DNA of 64,000 bases from Salinimicrobium catena (GTDB lineage: Bacteria; Bacteroidota; Bacteroidia; Flavobacteriales; Flavobacteriaceae): contig NZ_FNGG01000001.1 in NCBI RefSeq assembly GCF_900102915.1, positions 496,001 through 560,000 of the forward strand. Reading direction: 5' to 3'. The number at the start of each line of letters is the position of its first letter. Position 1 is the first letter of the stretch. The position numbers and the translations under genes are program-made. This document shows, one piece after another, positions 41,651-50,091 of this stretch. The notes below the pieces were generated by a model, which was given only the letters and a program-made list of their open reading frames with translations, was not told the DNA's origin and searched no databases.

Positions 41651-44119
41651 CTAAAACCTCTTTTTTGAATCCAGGTAACTCGTTCCGTTCATTTCCCCCG
41701 CGGGATTTTCCGAAGATCTGAACCAGCTTTTTACGCGGTTATAATCCAGGTAATAGGAGATGCGTAGGGAAAGACTGTTCACCTGCGGCTGTTCAAAAAG
41801 GTTCCTGAAGTTGTCTCTAAAGTTGATGTGGGAATAACCCAGGTAGCTGTCGGTGCCATTGCGGTAGAGCAGCGTCATCTGGCTGCCCGGGGCAAACCAC
41901 CAGGAAAAGCGCAGGTCAACATTCCAGCTGTTGTAGGTGGTGTTGAAATCATTGTTTCGGGGACCGTAATAACTTAGTTCCCCGTCGTCCTGCAGGGTAT
42001 AGAATTCGGTATAAAAAACTTCGGAATAATAATGCCTGAAGGCCAGGTTCAAGCCCATCTTGTTGTTGAAGATATAATTCGCGCCGAGGGAATTGATAAT
42101 GGTATTACGATCCCGCTGCCCGAACAGGATGTTGTCTTCCAGGAATTTTACAAACCCTTCTTCCTTATCAGATAATCGAACATTGGTCGATAAGTTCATC
42201 TTGAACTTGTCCGAAAAACGGTATCGCGGCCCAAAATCAAAAATGAGGTCTCCGCGGCCGCGTTCGTCATATTTGTACCAGTCGGCTACGGCCTGCACCA
42301 CCAGTTTCTTTCTAAAATCTGTATTGAACCACAACCATTGGTCGTAGTATGCAGGAATTTTAAAATAAAGCCCGTCCACCCGGGGTTCATAAATATCGTT
42401 GGTGCCAATGGGAGTGGTCTCAAAACCACCGCCAAAATTGAAAAAATCTTTGGTGGTGAAGCTGGAGTTAAAGTTCAGGATCAGCTTGCTGTGAAGATCC
42501 GGTTCGAGGCGACGCTCGTGCACCGCCACAAAATTGAGGTACATGTTGTTGAGAAAGCCCTTCGGCTGTAAAAGCCTGCGCTGGTAAAGTCCCTGGTACC
42601 GTACATAATTTGTGGCGCTGGAATAGCCCAGGTCATTGATGTCGTAATCTTTTGTGCGCAACTGGAAATTAAGGTCTGCCCGGTTCTTGCCGCTTATCTT
42701 CGAAAGCCCGGCCGCCGCCTCCAGTCCTGCTTTGGTATCATCTTCCATCACCCAGCTGCCCTCCAGCCCTGTAAAATATCTGTAGGTGTTGTTCTTGTTG
42801 GTGTGGTTGAGGTAAAGCCCGGTGGCATTCGCGTCCCTGAAATGCCCTTCCCGGGTGGTGTTCGTATTGACCAGTGATACAGATGAATTGTCGCCATAGC
42901 GTTGGTCCAGCACCAGGATGTTATAATTGGTGAACGGCTCAATAAGTTCCCTGCGGGTTTCTTCGGTTGTGGTGTTTCTCACCGTTACATACGTCTTTTC
43001 TGTAATGGCGTTAAAAAAACCCACTCCCAGACCGCCATCGGTGCGCCCCGAAACCTTAAAAGCGTTGATAAGATCTACGGAAGAAGGAAAATTCAACATC
43101 TCTTCTTCTTCGGAAAGTGTTACGCTTCCGAAAGGAGCCCCGCCAACCCTTCGGGAATAGAAGAGGTTCCCTTTGGTGAACAATTCGGTGCCTTCGGTGA
43201 AGAAGGGCCGCTGCTCATCATACTGCACCTCAAAGGCTGAAAGGTTCAAAACAGATTCATCAAATTTGGTCTGCCCAAAATCGGGCACCAGGATCATATC
43301 CAGCGTAAAAGCGTCATTTATGCCATATTTCAAGTCCATTCCCCCATTAACGGTGGTAGCGGTCTCTCCGTCGTAATTGTTCAGGTAAGCAGAGATGTAC
43401 GGCTGTATCGAAAGTCGGGTAGGGGTTTCAATGTTTTTGATCCCGTGGATCTCCCCGTCGTAAATAGAGTAGGAGCCTTTAGCGGTATTTATCGGGCTCC
43501 AGCTGTAGCGGGTACCTGCGCGCTTAAATTCCCTTTCCATCTGCAGGCCCCACTCCTGCACGGGTTTTTCCGGAAATCTCAGCTCAGAATACGGAATAAA
43601 GACTTCGGCCGTCCACCCACGGCCATTGATCTCAATATCGCTGTACCAGATGGCATTCCAGGAAGAGTCCTCAGAGCCATTGGTCATCTTGGCGTCATAC
43701 TGCACCCCGGCGGCTGTGACTATGAATTGCATGCTCTGCTGTCGGTCATTATACCCATTGAGCAAAATAAAAAAGAAATCGTCATTGCCTATTCCATCAC
43801 GCTCGGTAAGCTCTTTCCTTATTTCTGAAGGATTCGGGTCGAGCATCTCTGCCCCAAAATAGATCCCCAAATCATCATATACTATTTTCACGGTGGTGGA
43901 CAGACTGTCCGGGATAGGTCTGCCGTTATTGGGTAAGCGCTCCACAAAATTGTTGGCGATTGCGGCATCTTGCCAGGCTGCATCGTTCAATTTCCCATCG
44001 ATCTTCGGAGATTCCTGAATTCGCTTTATATGGATCTGTTTCCGCGGAATGCTGTCTTGTTCCTGCGCAAGACCCGTAAAGCCTAAGAACAGGAAAAGAA
44101 CTGAAAAAATGGATTTCAT
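41651..44119 (-). CDS. CBM9-like plus DUF5916 outer-membrane protein
   Basis: 822 residues from ATG 44119, which starts a clean signal peptide (M-K-S-I-F-S...G-L-A-Q). A start at 44185 would put 22 extra residues in front and is rejected. An N-terminal carbohydrate-binding family 9-like domain (about 25-215, with K-I-D-G-K-L-N-D-A-A-W) is followed by a DUF5916 region (about 225-810) of many amphipathic strands ending in aromatic residues, probably an outer-membrane barrel. Function unknown; often linked to surface nutrient uptake or proteolysis. Stand-alone gene. Confidence 0.88.
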   Translation of the reverse strand: MKSIFSVLFLFLGFTGLAQEQDSIPRKQIHIKRIQESPKIDGKLNDAAWQDAAIANNFVERLPNNGRPIPDSLSTTVKIVYDDLGIYFGAEMLDPNPSEIRKELTERDGIGNDDFFFILLNGYNDRQQSMQFIVTAAGVQYDAKMTNGSEDSSWNAIWYSDIEINGRGWTAEVFIPYSELRFPEKPVQEWGLQMEREFKRAGTRYSWSPINTAKGSYSIYDGEIHGIKNIETPTRLSIQPYISAYLNNYDGETATTVNGGMDLKYGINDAFTLDMILVPDFGQTKFDESVLNLSAFEVQYDEQRPFFTEGTELFTKGNLFYSRRVGGAPFGSVTLSEEEEMLNFPSSVDLINAFKVSGRTDGGLGVGFFNAITEKTYVTVRNTTTEETRRELIEPFTNYNILVLDQRYGDNSSVSLVNTNTTREGHFRDANATGLYLNHTNKNNTYRYFTGLEGSWVMEDDTKAGLEAAAGLSKISGKNRADLNFQLRTKDYDINDLGYSSATNYVRYQGLYQRRLLQPKGFLNNMYLNFVAVHERRLEPDLHSKLILNFNSSFTTKDFFNFGGGFETTPIGTNDIYEPRVDGLYFKIPAYYDQWLWFNTDFRKKLVVQAVADWYKYDERGRGDLIFDFGPRYRFSDKFKMNLSTNVRLSDKEEGFVKFLEDNILFGQRDRNTIINSLGANYIFNNKMGLNLAFRHYYSEVFYTEFYTLQDDGELSYYGPRNNDFNTTYNSWNVDLRFSWWFAPGSQMTLLYRNGTDSYLGYSHINFRDNFRNLFEQPQVNSLSLRISYYLDYNRVKSWFRSSENPAGEMNGTSYLDSKKRF

Positions 44120-44330
44120 TGACGATTTTATGGTAAAGACTACAAAAAAACAAAGTTGTTTCAGTTTTAGCGCATTTTTTTGCAATTAATTCGAATGGAA
44201 TCTAAATAACAGGGGAAAGTTTTCTCCCAGATCAGGAAATCTTCTGCGGAGGGCCGAAGGAAATTCAATCCAACTGAACATCTTAATAAGCGGTTTGTTT
44301 TCCTATCTTTCCGCCAATTATTGGCTCCTT

Positions 44331-44705
44331 ATGCTGCGGTTTCAAAAAACCTATTTTTTCATTGCTCTTTTGCTGTTCCTATCGCTGGTGTTCATCGCCA
44401 TGTATGTAAGAGATAGTTTCATCAGGCCGTATGGAGGCGACCTCCTGGTGGTGATCTTCCTGTATTGCCTGATAAGAATTTTTTTTAGAATACCGGTCAA
44501 AAAAGCCGTTTTCGGGGTGCTTCTGTTCGCTTTTTTCATTGAAGGTTTGCAGTACCTAGAACTCATCAGGCGCCTGGAACTGGAAAATAATGCAGTGGCC
44601 GTGGCGGTGCTGGGGAGCCATTTTGAATGGCTTGACCTGCTGTTGTATTCTGTTGGCGCCATTCTGATCTTCGGGTTTGAAAATATAAAAAAACCAAATT
44701 CATGA
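44331..44705 (+). CDS. DUF2809 family integral membrane protein
   Basis: 124 residues from ATG 44331. Four predicted membrane helices: about 9-27, 33-50, 55-72 and 95-117. The DUF2809 features are the Y-V-R-D-S-F-I-R-P-Y-G-G-D-L-L-V-V segment after helix 1 and a conserved acidic helix start (F-I-E-G-L-Q-Y). Function unknown; some relatives are annotated as VanZ-like neighbours. Start choice: the 44295 alternative adds 12 residues with no clear signal. Confidence 0.82.
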   Translation: MLRFQKTYFFIALLLFLSLVFIAMYVRDSFIRPYGGDLLVVIFLYCLIRIFFRIPVKKAVFGVLLFAFFIEGLQYLELIRRLELENNAVAVAVLGSHFEWLDLLLYSVGAILIFGFENIKKPNS

Positions 44706-44823
44706 TTCTCAATTCGATGCTTCTGTTTCGATCAGTTCAGCATTGACAATTAATAAAATCTTGGCACTCACTTAGAAAATGTCTTATTAACTTATTTGAG
44801 TATATAAGACAGATCCACCATTT

Positions 44824-45237
44824 ATGCAGCACGCAATTTGTTACATAAGCACCGCTACAAAAGATTTTACCGAAACTGGGATCCGGGAGCTGCTCAATAA
44901 ATGGAAAGAGAAGAACAACAGACTGAACATTAAAGGCCTCCTGCTGTATTCGCAGGGGCACTTTTTCCAGGTATTGGAAGGAGAAAAGACCACTGTTATG
45001 GAATTATTCAATTCCATAACAACAGACTCTCGTCATACCGGGATCATCCAGATAATGGGTAAAGATATTACCAGAGGATCTTTTGATGATTACAGGGTGG
45101 AACATCTTAAAGAAGGAAATTTTTCCCGACCAAAAATCATTAGCGAATATTGCGAATCTGTAAAAGGAATGGACCCAGAAACTCAGCAGCAGATAAAGAC
45201 CATGCTCCAATCCTTTATTGATACACAGGTCCTGTGA
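44824..45237 (+). CDS. BLUF-domain blue-light photoreceptor
   Basis: 137 residues, a single BLUF domain with a short helical C-terminal cap. The flavin-binding and switching residues are present: Tyr7 in ICYIS, Asn35 in LNIKGLLLY and Gln49 in FFQVLEGE. The Trp position common in AppA-type proteins reads Tyr90 here (F-D-D-Y-R-V). FAD binding and a blue-light-driven hydrogen-bond switch are expected. No output domain is fused, so it must act through a partner. A 12-bp perfect inverted repeat lies inside the gene (44994-45021). Confidence 0.92.
   Translation: MQHAICYISTATKDFTETGIRELLNKWKEKNNRLNIKGLLLYSQGHFFQVLEGEKTTVMELFNSITTDSRHTGIIQIMGKDITRGSFDDYRVEHLKEGNFSRPKIISEYCESVKGMDPETQQQIKTMLQSFIDTQVL
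44994..45021. repeat. Perfect 12-bp inverted repeat within the BLUF gene
   Basis: TGTTATGGAATT-ATTC-AATTCCATAACA lies inside the coding sequence, encoding V-M-E-L-F-N-S-I-T-T. It would form a stable hairpin in mRNA on either strand. Confidence 0.9.
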
Positions 45238-45430
45238 TTCTTCTTTTTCACTTGTCCACTACCGCTTTATTTAATCCTGTTTTCAAACTTCCTTCAGCCA
45301 AATCCTTTTGCCATCACTCATGGCTTTTTCAAAAAAATATTCCTCCCTACGCAACCTTTTTCATTTTCCTGGTCATATAAATAAAGACCGGCTGTAAAAT
45401 GAATCTAAGAAGCCGTCCAAATTTATTTTT

Positions 45431-46447
45431 ATGAACTCTTACATGCACCTCAACAAGTTGTCCCTGCTGTTTATCCTTTTTTCTTTTCTTACAGCTTGCT
45501 CTCCTGAAGAAGAACCGGTTATTACTGGAAACAATGAATACACCGTCTCATTTGATTTTTACGTCCTGGAAACAAATTTTTCAAAGATCGATTTTCATAA
45601 TAAACAGTCCGGTTATGGAATTGAAGAAACAGGAGCGATCTGGAAGACCGAAAACGGGGGAAAGGCCTGGACAGAACTATATAACGCCGGCGACGCTCTT
45701 TTGCATCTGCAGGTAATATCAGAAAACACAGCTTTTGTTTTGGAAAAGGAGGGAGTCAATTACACGCTTATTAAGACCGAAGATGGAGGGCAGACCTTTG
45801 AAGAGATCCTTCTTCCGGCGGGAGGGGAACCTTCAAAAGTGTATTTTTCACAGCCTGAATTGGGGTTCGTCATAGGGCAGGATGTTGTGCTGAGAACAGA
45901 AGACGGAGGTGCATCCTGGACCAAAATTCCGTTAAAATTCAATGTTTACACAGATATTACTGAAAACAGGGATGGGGAATTCCTGTTGACCGGCCTTGAT
46001 GGCGCTCTTTACAAAAGTAGCGACCTGGGGCAAAACTGGGAATTCGTTAATATTGGTACGAAATCACACCTCTACCATATTAACTTATATAACGATCTTT
46101 ACTTTATAGAGGGGCAGAACTTGATAAAAACCGATCTTTCGACTTCTAAGGAATTTGAAATGCCAGCATATATACTGGGAATAAGTGTAATGGATGAAAA
46201 TTCCCTGGTGGGTGTTGGTCATAATTTTGCCAATAGCGACTTCGGACATGCAGCTTACTTCTTGAGTGACGATTCAGGGGAAAACTGGGATATTTTCCTT
46301 ATGAAAGATTTTATAAGGATAACCAGTCCTGATTTTATAGAACCTTCCACGGGTTTTGCCTTATTCAGCGATGTGGTGGATGGGGTTCAAAAACTGGGGA
46401 TCATCACCGTTCAAAAAAATGAAATCCCCGTCGAAATCAACATTTAA
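45431..46447 (+). CDS. Ycf48/BNR-repeat-like lipoprotein
   Basis: 338 residues. The lipoprotein signal ends in F-L-T-A-C (Cys about 23). The mature part is a beta-propeller of BNR or Ycf48-like blades, marked by recurring G-x-I-W-K-T-E-N-G-G-K-x-W, I-K-T-E-D-G-G-Q-T-F, L-R-T-E-D-G-G-A-S-W, Y-K-S-S-D-L-G-Q-N-W and L-S-D-D-S-G-E-N-W. It has no sialidase catalytic set, so a binding or scaffold role is likely. It leads a rightward series of small envelope genes; spacing to the next (136 bp) does not prove an operon. Confidence 0.85.
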   Translation: MNSYMHLNKLSLLFILFSFLTACSPEEEPVITGNNEYTVSFDFYVLETNFSKIDFHNKQSGYGIEETGAIWKTENGGKAWTELYNAGDALLHLQVISENTAFVLEKEGVNYTLIKTEDGGQTFEEILLPAGGEPSKVYFSQPELGFVIGQDVVLRTEDGGASWTKIPLKFNVYTDITENRDGEFLLTGLDGALYKSSDLGQNWEFVNIGTKSHLYHINLYNDLYFIEGQNLIKTDLSTSKEFEMPAYILGISVMDENSLVGVGHNFANSDFGHAAYFLSDDSGENWDIFLMKDFIRITSPDFIEPSTGFALFSDVVDGVQKLGIITVQKNEIPVEINI

Positions 46448-46583
46448 TACTTCTCCCTATGGATTTGTCATTTTTCCTGGTAAATAAATACGAAATCTCA
46501 ATTTTTAGAAACCATTTCCCGGTACGCAGCCATCTTCTTTCTGCAGGTCATTTAAGAAAGAGGGCATCTAAAAACATCTTTTT

Positions 46584-47048
46584 ATGAAGCGAAAATTACT
46601 GATCTTAAGTACCCTTATCTTAGGGATCTCCTGTTCTAAAGATTCTGTTCAGGATGACCATCGCTTCACGGGAAGCTGGATGGCTTATTTTGGATTAAAG
46701 AGTTCCAGTACCTCTGCCCACAGGTTTGATTTTAAAGCCGACGGGACTTATAAGGAAGCCTCCCTGGAACTCGACAGTGAAACCTTAGAAGTTCTCGGTT
46801 ACTGGACCTATGCTACAGGCACCTACTCTGCAATAGATAACAGGCTTACCTTAAACAGGAAGGAGTTCTATGTGGCTGAAGATCTATCTGAATATCAACA
46901 GCAGGAAGACCTTATAAAGAAGGAGGAAAATATAAGCTATGGCTTTAATTATGAGTTCCAGTCAGGCTCACGGTTTACCCTTTACCCTGAATGCCCGGAA
47001 AATTCAAGTTGCCTTGGTGCCGTGGAGTATGAAAAACTGGATGAATAA
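46584..47048 (+). CDS. Small lipoprotein, lipocalin-like
   Basis: 154 residues. Lipobox I-L-G-I-S-C (Cys about 17). The mature part begins with F-T-G-S-W-M-A-Y, then F-D-F-K-A-D-G-T-Y and G-Y-W-T-Y-A-T-G-T-Y, a beta-rich pattern seen in lipocalin-like lipoproteins of Bacteroidota. Function unknown. Followed after 84 bp by another small lipoprotein gene of the same general plan. Confidence 0.75.
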   Translation: MKRKLLILSTLILGISCSKDSVQDDHRFTGSWMAYFGLKSSSTSAHRFDFKADGTYKEASLELDSETLEVLGYWTYATGTYSAIDNRLTLNRKEFYVAEDLSEYQQQEDLIKKEENISYGFNYEFQSGSRFTLYPECPENSSCLGAVEYEKLDE

Positions 47049-47132
47049 AGGAGTAGACAGGATGTCAAAAATATGTTGGCGGCCATATAGAAGCAACAAT
47101 AGACAACATATTATAATTTTAAAACCGTATCT

Positions 47133-47531
47133 GTGAGAAAGCTATTTTTTTTACCACTTATCTTTGTTTTAAACCTATTCTGGTTAGGGTGTGATAAAGA
47201 CGAGGAATTGATCCAGACATCATTTATGAATGTACAGTGGATTGAATCATTTGAAGAAAAAACATCAGAGGAAATTGAGGTTTACAGAACTGGCAATGTC
47301 GATGATTTTCCACCAAGCTGGTACAGGCAGATTTTTTATTTCGATGTTAATAATGAAGTTGAGTATAGCGTATTAGCCGCAAATGATGCTCATTATATGA
47401 CAAGCGGAACCTGGGAGTATGACGAGGAAATGAAGATCATTAACATATATAATTCAGATTCAGAAAAAGTATTTGAATTTAAGATAGTGGAACAAACCGA
47501 TCAGGTGCTTAAATTAATCGCAAATCCCTAA
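47133..47531 (+). CDS. Small lipoprotein of unknown function (GTG start)
   Basis: 132 residues starting with GTG at 47133, which places a proper signal peptide and lipobox L-F-W-L-G-C (Cys about 20). Beta-rich mature part with S-G-T-W-E-Y-D and a C-terminal F-K-I-V-E-Q-T-D-Q-V-L-K-L-I pattern, again lipocalin-like and similar in plan to the gene before it. It precedes the ECF sigma factor gene by 108 bp. Confidence 0.7.
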   Translation: MRKLFFLPLIFVLNLFWLGCDKDEELIQTSFMNVQWIESFEEKTSEEIEVYRTGNVDDFPPSWYRQIFYFDVNNEVEYSVLAANDAHYMTSGTWEYDEEMKIINIYNSDSEKVFEFKIVEQTDQVLKLIANP

Positions 47532-47639
47532 TTTCAATAAAGAACAATTTGAATTGAGTCCCAGGTTTTTGAAAATTATTCCAACCGCCAACAGGAGATT
47601 CTTCGAAAACAGAATAATCATGACCCAAAGATTTGCCCG

Positions 47640-48191
47640 GTGAGACTGAAGAAGCTCATTTCACAATGTCGAAAACAGGACAGGGAAGCTCAGGAAAAGC
47701 TTTATCGCGAATATGCCGATAAGCTGTTCGTACTGTGTCTTAAATATGCCGGCAACTATGAAGAAGCTAAAGATATCCTGCAGGATGGGTTCATAAAGAT
47801 CTTTCAGAACATAGCCCAGTTTCGCGGAAAAGGGACTTTTGAAGGCTGGATGACCCGTATCATGATCAACACTGCCTTGAAAAAATATCAGAACCGCTCT
47901 GTCTTTCTTAGCATTGAGGAAGAGTGGGTGGAAGAGCCCGAAATAGAAGATGACGAGGAACTGCTTTCCCTGAACGTGCTTATTGACCTGGTGCAGGAAC
48001 TGCCGGAACGTTACAGGCTTGTATTCAACCTGTACAGCCTGGACGGATATTCCCATAAAGAGATCGCTGAAATGCTGAATATCACTGAAGGAACCTCAAA
48101 ATCCAACCTGGCCAGAGCCCGTATAAAGCTCAAAGAAAAAATAGAAGATCACCGAACTAAAAACCTCAAACCTGTTTATGTCGAAAAGTAA
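47640..48191 (+). CDS. ECF-type sigma-70 factor
   Basis: 183 residues, GTG start at 47640. Region 2 (about 20-85) has D-K-L-F-V-L-C-L-K-Y...A-K-D-I-L-Q-D-G-F-I-K-I-F and T-F-E-G-W-M-T-R-I-M-I-N; region 4 (about 115-170) has L-P-E-R-Y-R-L-V-F-N-L-Y-S-L-D-G-Y-S-H-K-E-I-A-E-M-L-N-I. It directs RNA polymerase to envelope-stress or surface genes. Its end overlaps the next gene by 14 bases, pairing it with that gene product as likely anti-sigma. Confidence 0.93.
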   Translation: MRLKKLISQCRKQDREAQEKLYREYADKLFVLCLKYAGNYEEAKDILQDGFIKIFQNIAQFRGKGTFEGWMTRIMINTALKKYQNRSVFLSIEEEWVEEPEIEDDEELLSLNVLIDLVQELPERYRLVFNLYSLDGYSHKEIAEMLNITEGTSKSNLARARIKLKEKIEDHRTKNLKPVYVEK

Positions 48192-49383
48192 GAAAATAGG
48201 CGAACTATACAGGGAGCGGTTTGAAGATGCCCGCCTCGAACCCCCAAAGGAGTGCTGGGACGCTATCTCGGCTGCCCTTCCCCCGGAGAAGGGACAAAAA
48301 AGGAGAGTAGTGCCATTGTGGATATCCCTTGGTGGAGTGGCAGCTGCTTTGGCTTTTATTTTCTTGTTAAACTTTGACCGGACGAATTCGGTTCCTTCAG
48401 AACCTTTTGTTGTTAGCCCTGAAACTGAAAAACCAGCAGAGATAGATAAGCTTCAGGAAGAAACCATACTTAGGGAGACAGAGAAAAATCTGCCACAGGA
48501 AAAAATGTCCGGGGTGGTGGTTTCTGAAAAGGTAGAGGAAAACGAATTTTCAAGTCAAACACCAAACTCTCTTGAGACCATAATTACGGTTTCGAAACTA
48601 CGGCAGGGGTCGGTCATGCTGAAGGAGGCAACTATCAGCAGTTCGCAGGGTGGTCTTTGGAAAACCTTTCCGCATGAAAAGAATATGCCGGAAAGCATTT
48701 TTGAGGCTAAAGAAGCATTGCTCTTGGCATTTTCCGAAGAAAAAAAGGAGAAGGAACCGGAGCCCGAAAAAGTGAGCCGGTTCAGTATCAGCCCTAAGGC
48801 CGGTGCCATTTATGCTGACCAGATGGGGTCAAATGGAAATTCTCCTGGCGGAAGCGGCCTTACCATGACCTATGGAATGAACCTGGAATATCGCATCTCA
48901 GATAAGATCAGGTTGCGAACAGGTTATGGGAAACTGGATCTCCAGTACCGTTCCCAAGAATTAAATTATGATTCGGCGGTAGATTACGGATTTGTCGGGA
49001 GGACAGGAAATCTGCCCCGCTGGGAACAGGCTAGTCTTGAACAGGAAATGGCATATGTGGAGATTCCTGTGGAGATGGAATTCCAGATAATAGAAGGTAA
49101 ACTCGGATTGAATCTGATAGGCGGGATGAGCAGCTTCTGGCTGCAGGAAAACAGTATGTCGCTTGAGGGTTCAGGTGGTTCATATGAAGAAGGCAAGGCA
49201 GGAAATCTCCGTGGACTTAGTTTCAGTACTAACCTGGGCGTGGGACTGAGTTATGATCTTTTCCGGGGAATGGAATGGAACCTGGAGCCCATGTTTAAAT
49301 ACCAGTGGAACACTTATACTCATGATACGAACCTGAGGCCCTATATCCTGGGTGTATATTCTGGCATCAGGTTCCAATTTTAA
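48178..49383 (+). CDS. Dma-like anti-sigma factor predicted to span both membranes
   Basis: 401 residues. The N-terminal about 40 residues are cytoplasmic in character and resemble short anti-sigma segments (E-L-Y-R-E-R-F-E-D-A-R-L-E-P-P-K-E-C-W). One inner-membrane helix follows (about 45-65), then a disordered Glu/Lys-rich periplasmic linker (about 66-200). A C-terminal beta-barrel (about 200-401) ends in R-F-Q-F, the outer-membrane insertion signal. This layout matches the Dma family reported in Bacteroides, where one protein spans both membranes and restrains its ECF sigma factor. The 14-base overlap with the sigma gene supports that pairing. Confidence 0.8.
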   Translation: MSKSKKIGELYRERFEDARLEPPKECWDAISAALPPEKGQKRRVVPLWISLGGVAAALAFIFLLNFDRTNSVPSEPFVVSPETEKPAEIDKLQEETILRETEKNLPQEKMSGVVVSEKVEENEFSSQTPNSLETIITVSKLRQGSVMLKEATISSSQGGLWKTFPHEKNMPESIFEAKEALLLAFSEEKKEKEPEPEKVSRFSISPKAGAIYADQMGSNGNSPGGSGLTMTYGMNLEYRISDKIRLRTGYGKLDLQYRSQELNYDSAVDYGFVGRTGNLPRWEQASLEQEMAYVEIPVEMEFQIIEGKLGLNLIGGMSSFWLQENSMSLEGSGGSYEEGKAGNLRGLSFSTNLGVGLSYDLFRGMEWNLEPMFKYQWNTYTHDTNLRPYILGVYSGIRFQF

Positions 49384-49414
49384 TTTTTTCAACATACTTA
49401 TTAATCACTGAAAC

Positions 49415-50038
49415 GTGAAGAAATTTTTTTTTCTAAGTATCCTTTTTTTGCTCTTTTTTATCAGCGGCTATTCTCAAAAAGATTTAAAATTTGGAATTAA
49501 GGGCGGTATTAATTTATCTGAAATGCGATCTAATGAATTTCAGAATAAAGAAGGACATACCGGGTATCATCTGGGGGCATTAGTTAGTTTTCCTTTGGCC
49601 GGTAGATTTTCTCTGGAAACAGGTTTAGGTTATTCCACACAGGGAGGTACAGCTGAATTTTCAAATGAAGTGGGGAAAACACGGGCTGAGATGGACCTTG
49701 ATTACCTGCAGCTGCCTGTAATGATAAAAATTTTGGTGGTTCCAAAACTGTCTATAAACGCAGGCACTTACCTTAATTTTCTGGTTCACGAAGAAATTGG
49801 GGCTGAACATACATCCCCGTTCCTTTACAGCTTTCTTCCAATAGATCCCACAGAAATACAGTATGATACCAACGATCTTGAGGTGAATGCTGCCTTGGGG
49901 TTGAACTACGAACTTTCTTCCCGGTTCTGCCTGTATACAACCTTTGTACAGGGTGTAACCAATGCTGTTGAATTCGGAGAGGGTTCTGTTAAAGCCAGGA
50001 ACAGAACATATCAGGTAGGAATAGGATACCGGTTCTAA
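49415..50038 (+). CDS. PorT-like outer-membrane beta-barrel protein (GTG start)
   Basis: 207 residues, GTG at 49415, signal peptide ending near G-Y-S-Q (about 21). The mature part opens with F-G-I-K-G-G-I-N-L-S and closes with V-G-I-G-Y-R-F, the pattern of small eight-stranded PorT/OmpW-like barrels. It lies 31 bases after the Dma-like gene, so it is probably the third gene of the sigma-factor operon. Role unknown. A bidirectional hairpin terminator follows. Confidence 0.83.
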   Translation: MKKFFFLSILFLLFFISGYSQKDLKFGIKGGINLSEMRSNEFQNKEGHTGYHLGALVSFPLAGRFSLETGLGYSTQGGTAEFSNEVGKTRAEMDLDYLQLPVMIKILVVPKLSINAGTYLNFLVHEEIGAEHTSPFLYSFLPIDPTEIQYDTNDLEVNAALGLNYELSSRFCLYTTFVQGVTNAVEFGEGSVKARNRTYQVGIGYRF

Positions 50039-50040
50039 TA

Positions 50041-50070
50041 AAAGAACCCGCCTTTTACAGCGGGTTCTTT
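50041..50070. terminator. Bidirectional rho-independent terminator
   Basis: AAAGAACCCGC and GCGGGTTCTTT flank CTTTTACA, with A- and T-rich sides. It serves the sigma operon on the plus strand and the M16 gene on the minus strand. Confidence 0.85.
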
Positions 50071-50091
50071 TAAAATTAAGGAAGCGGGAAA

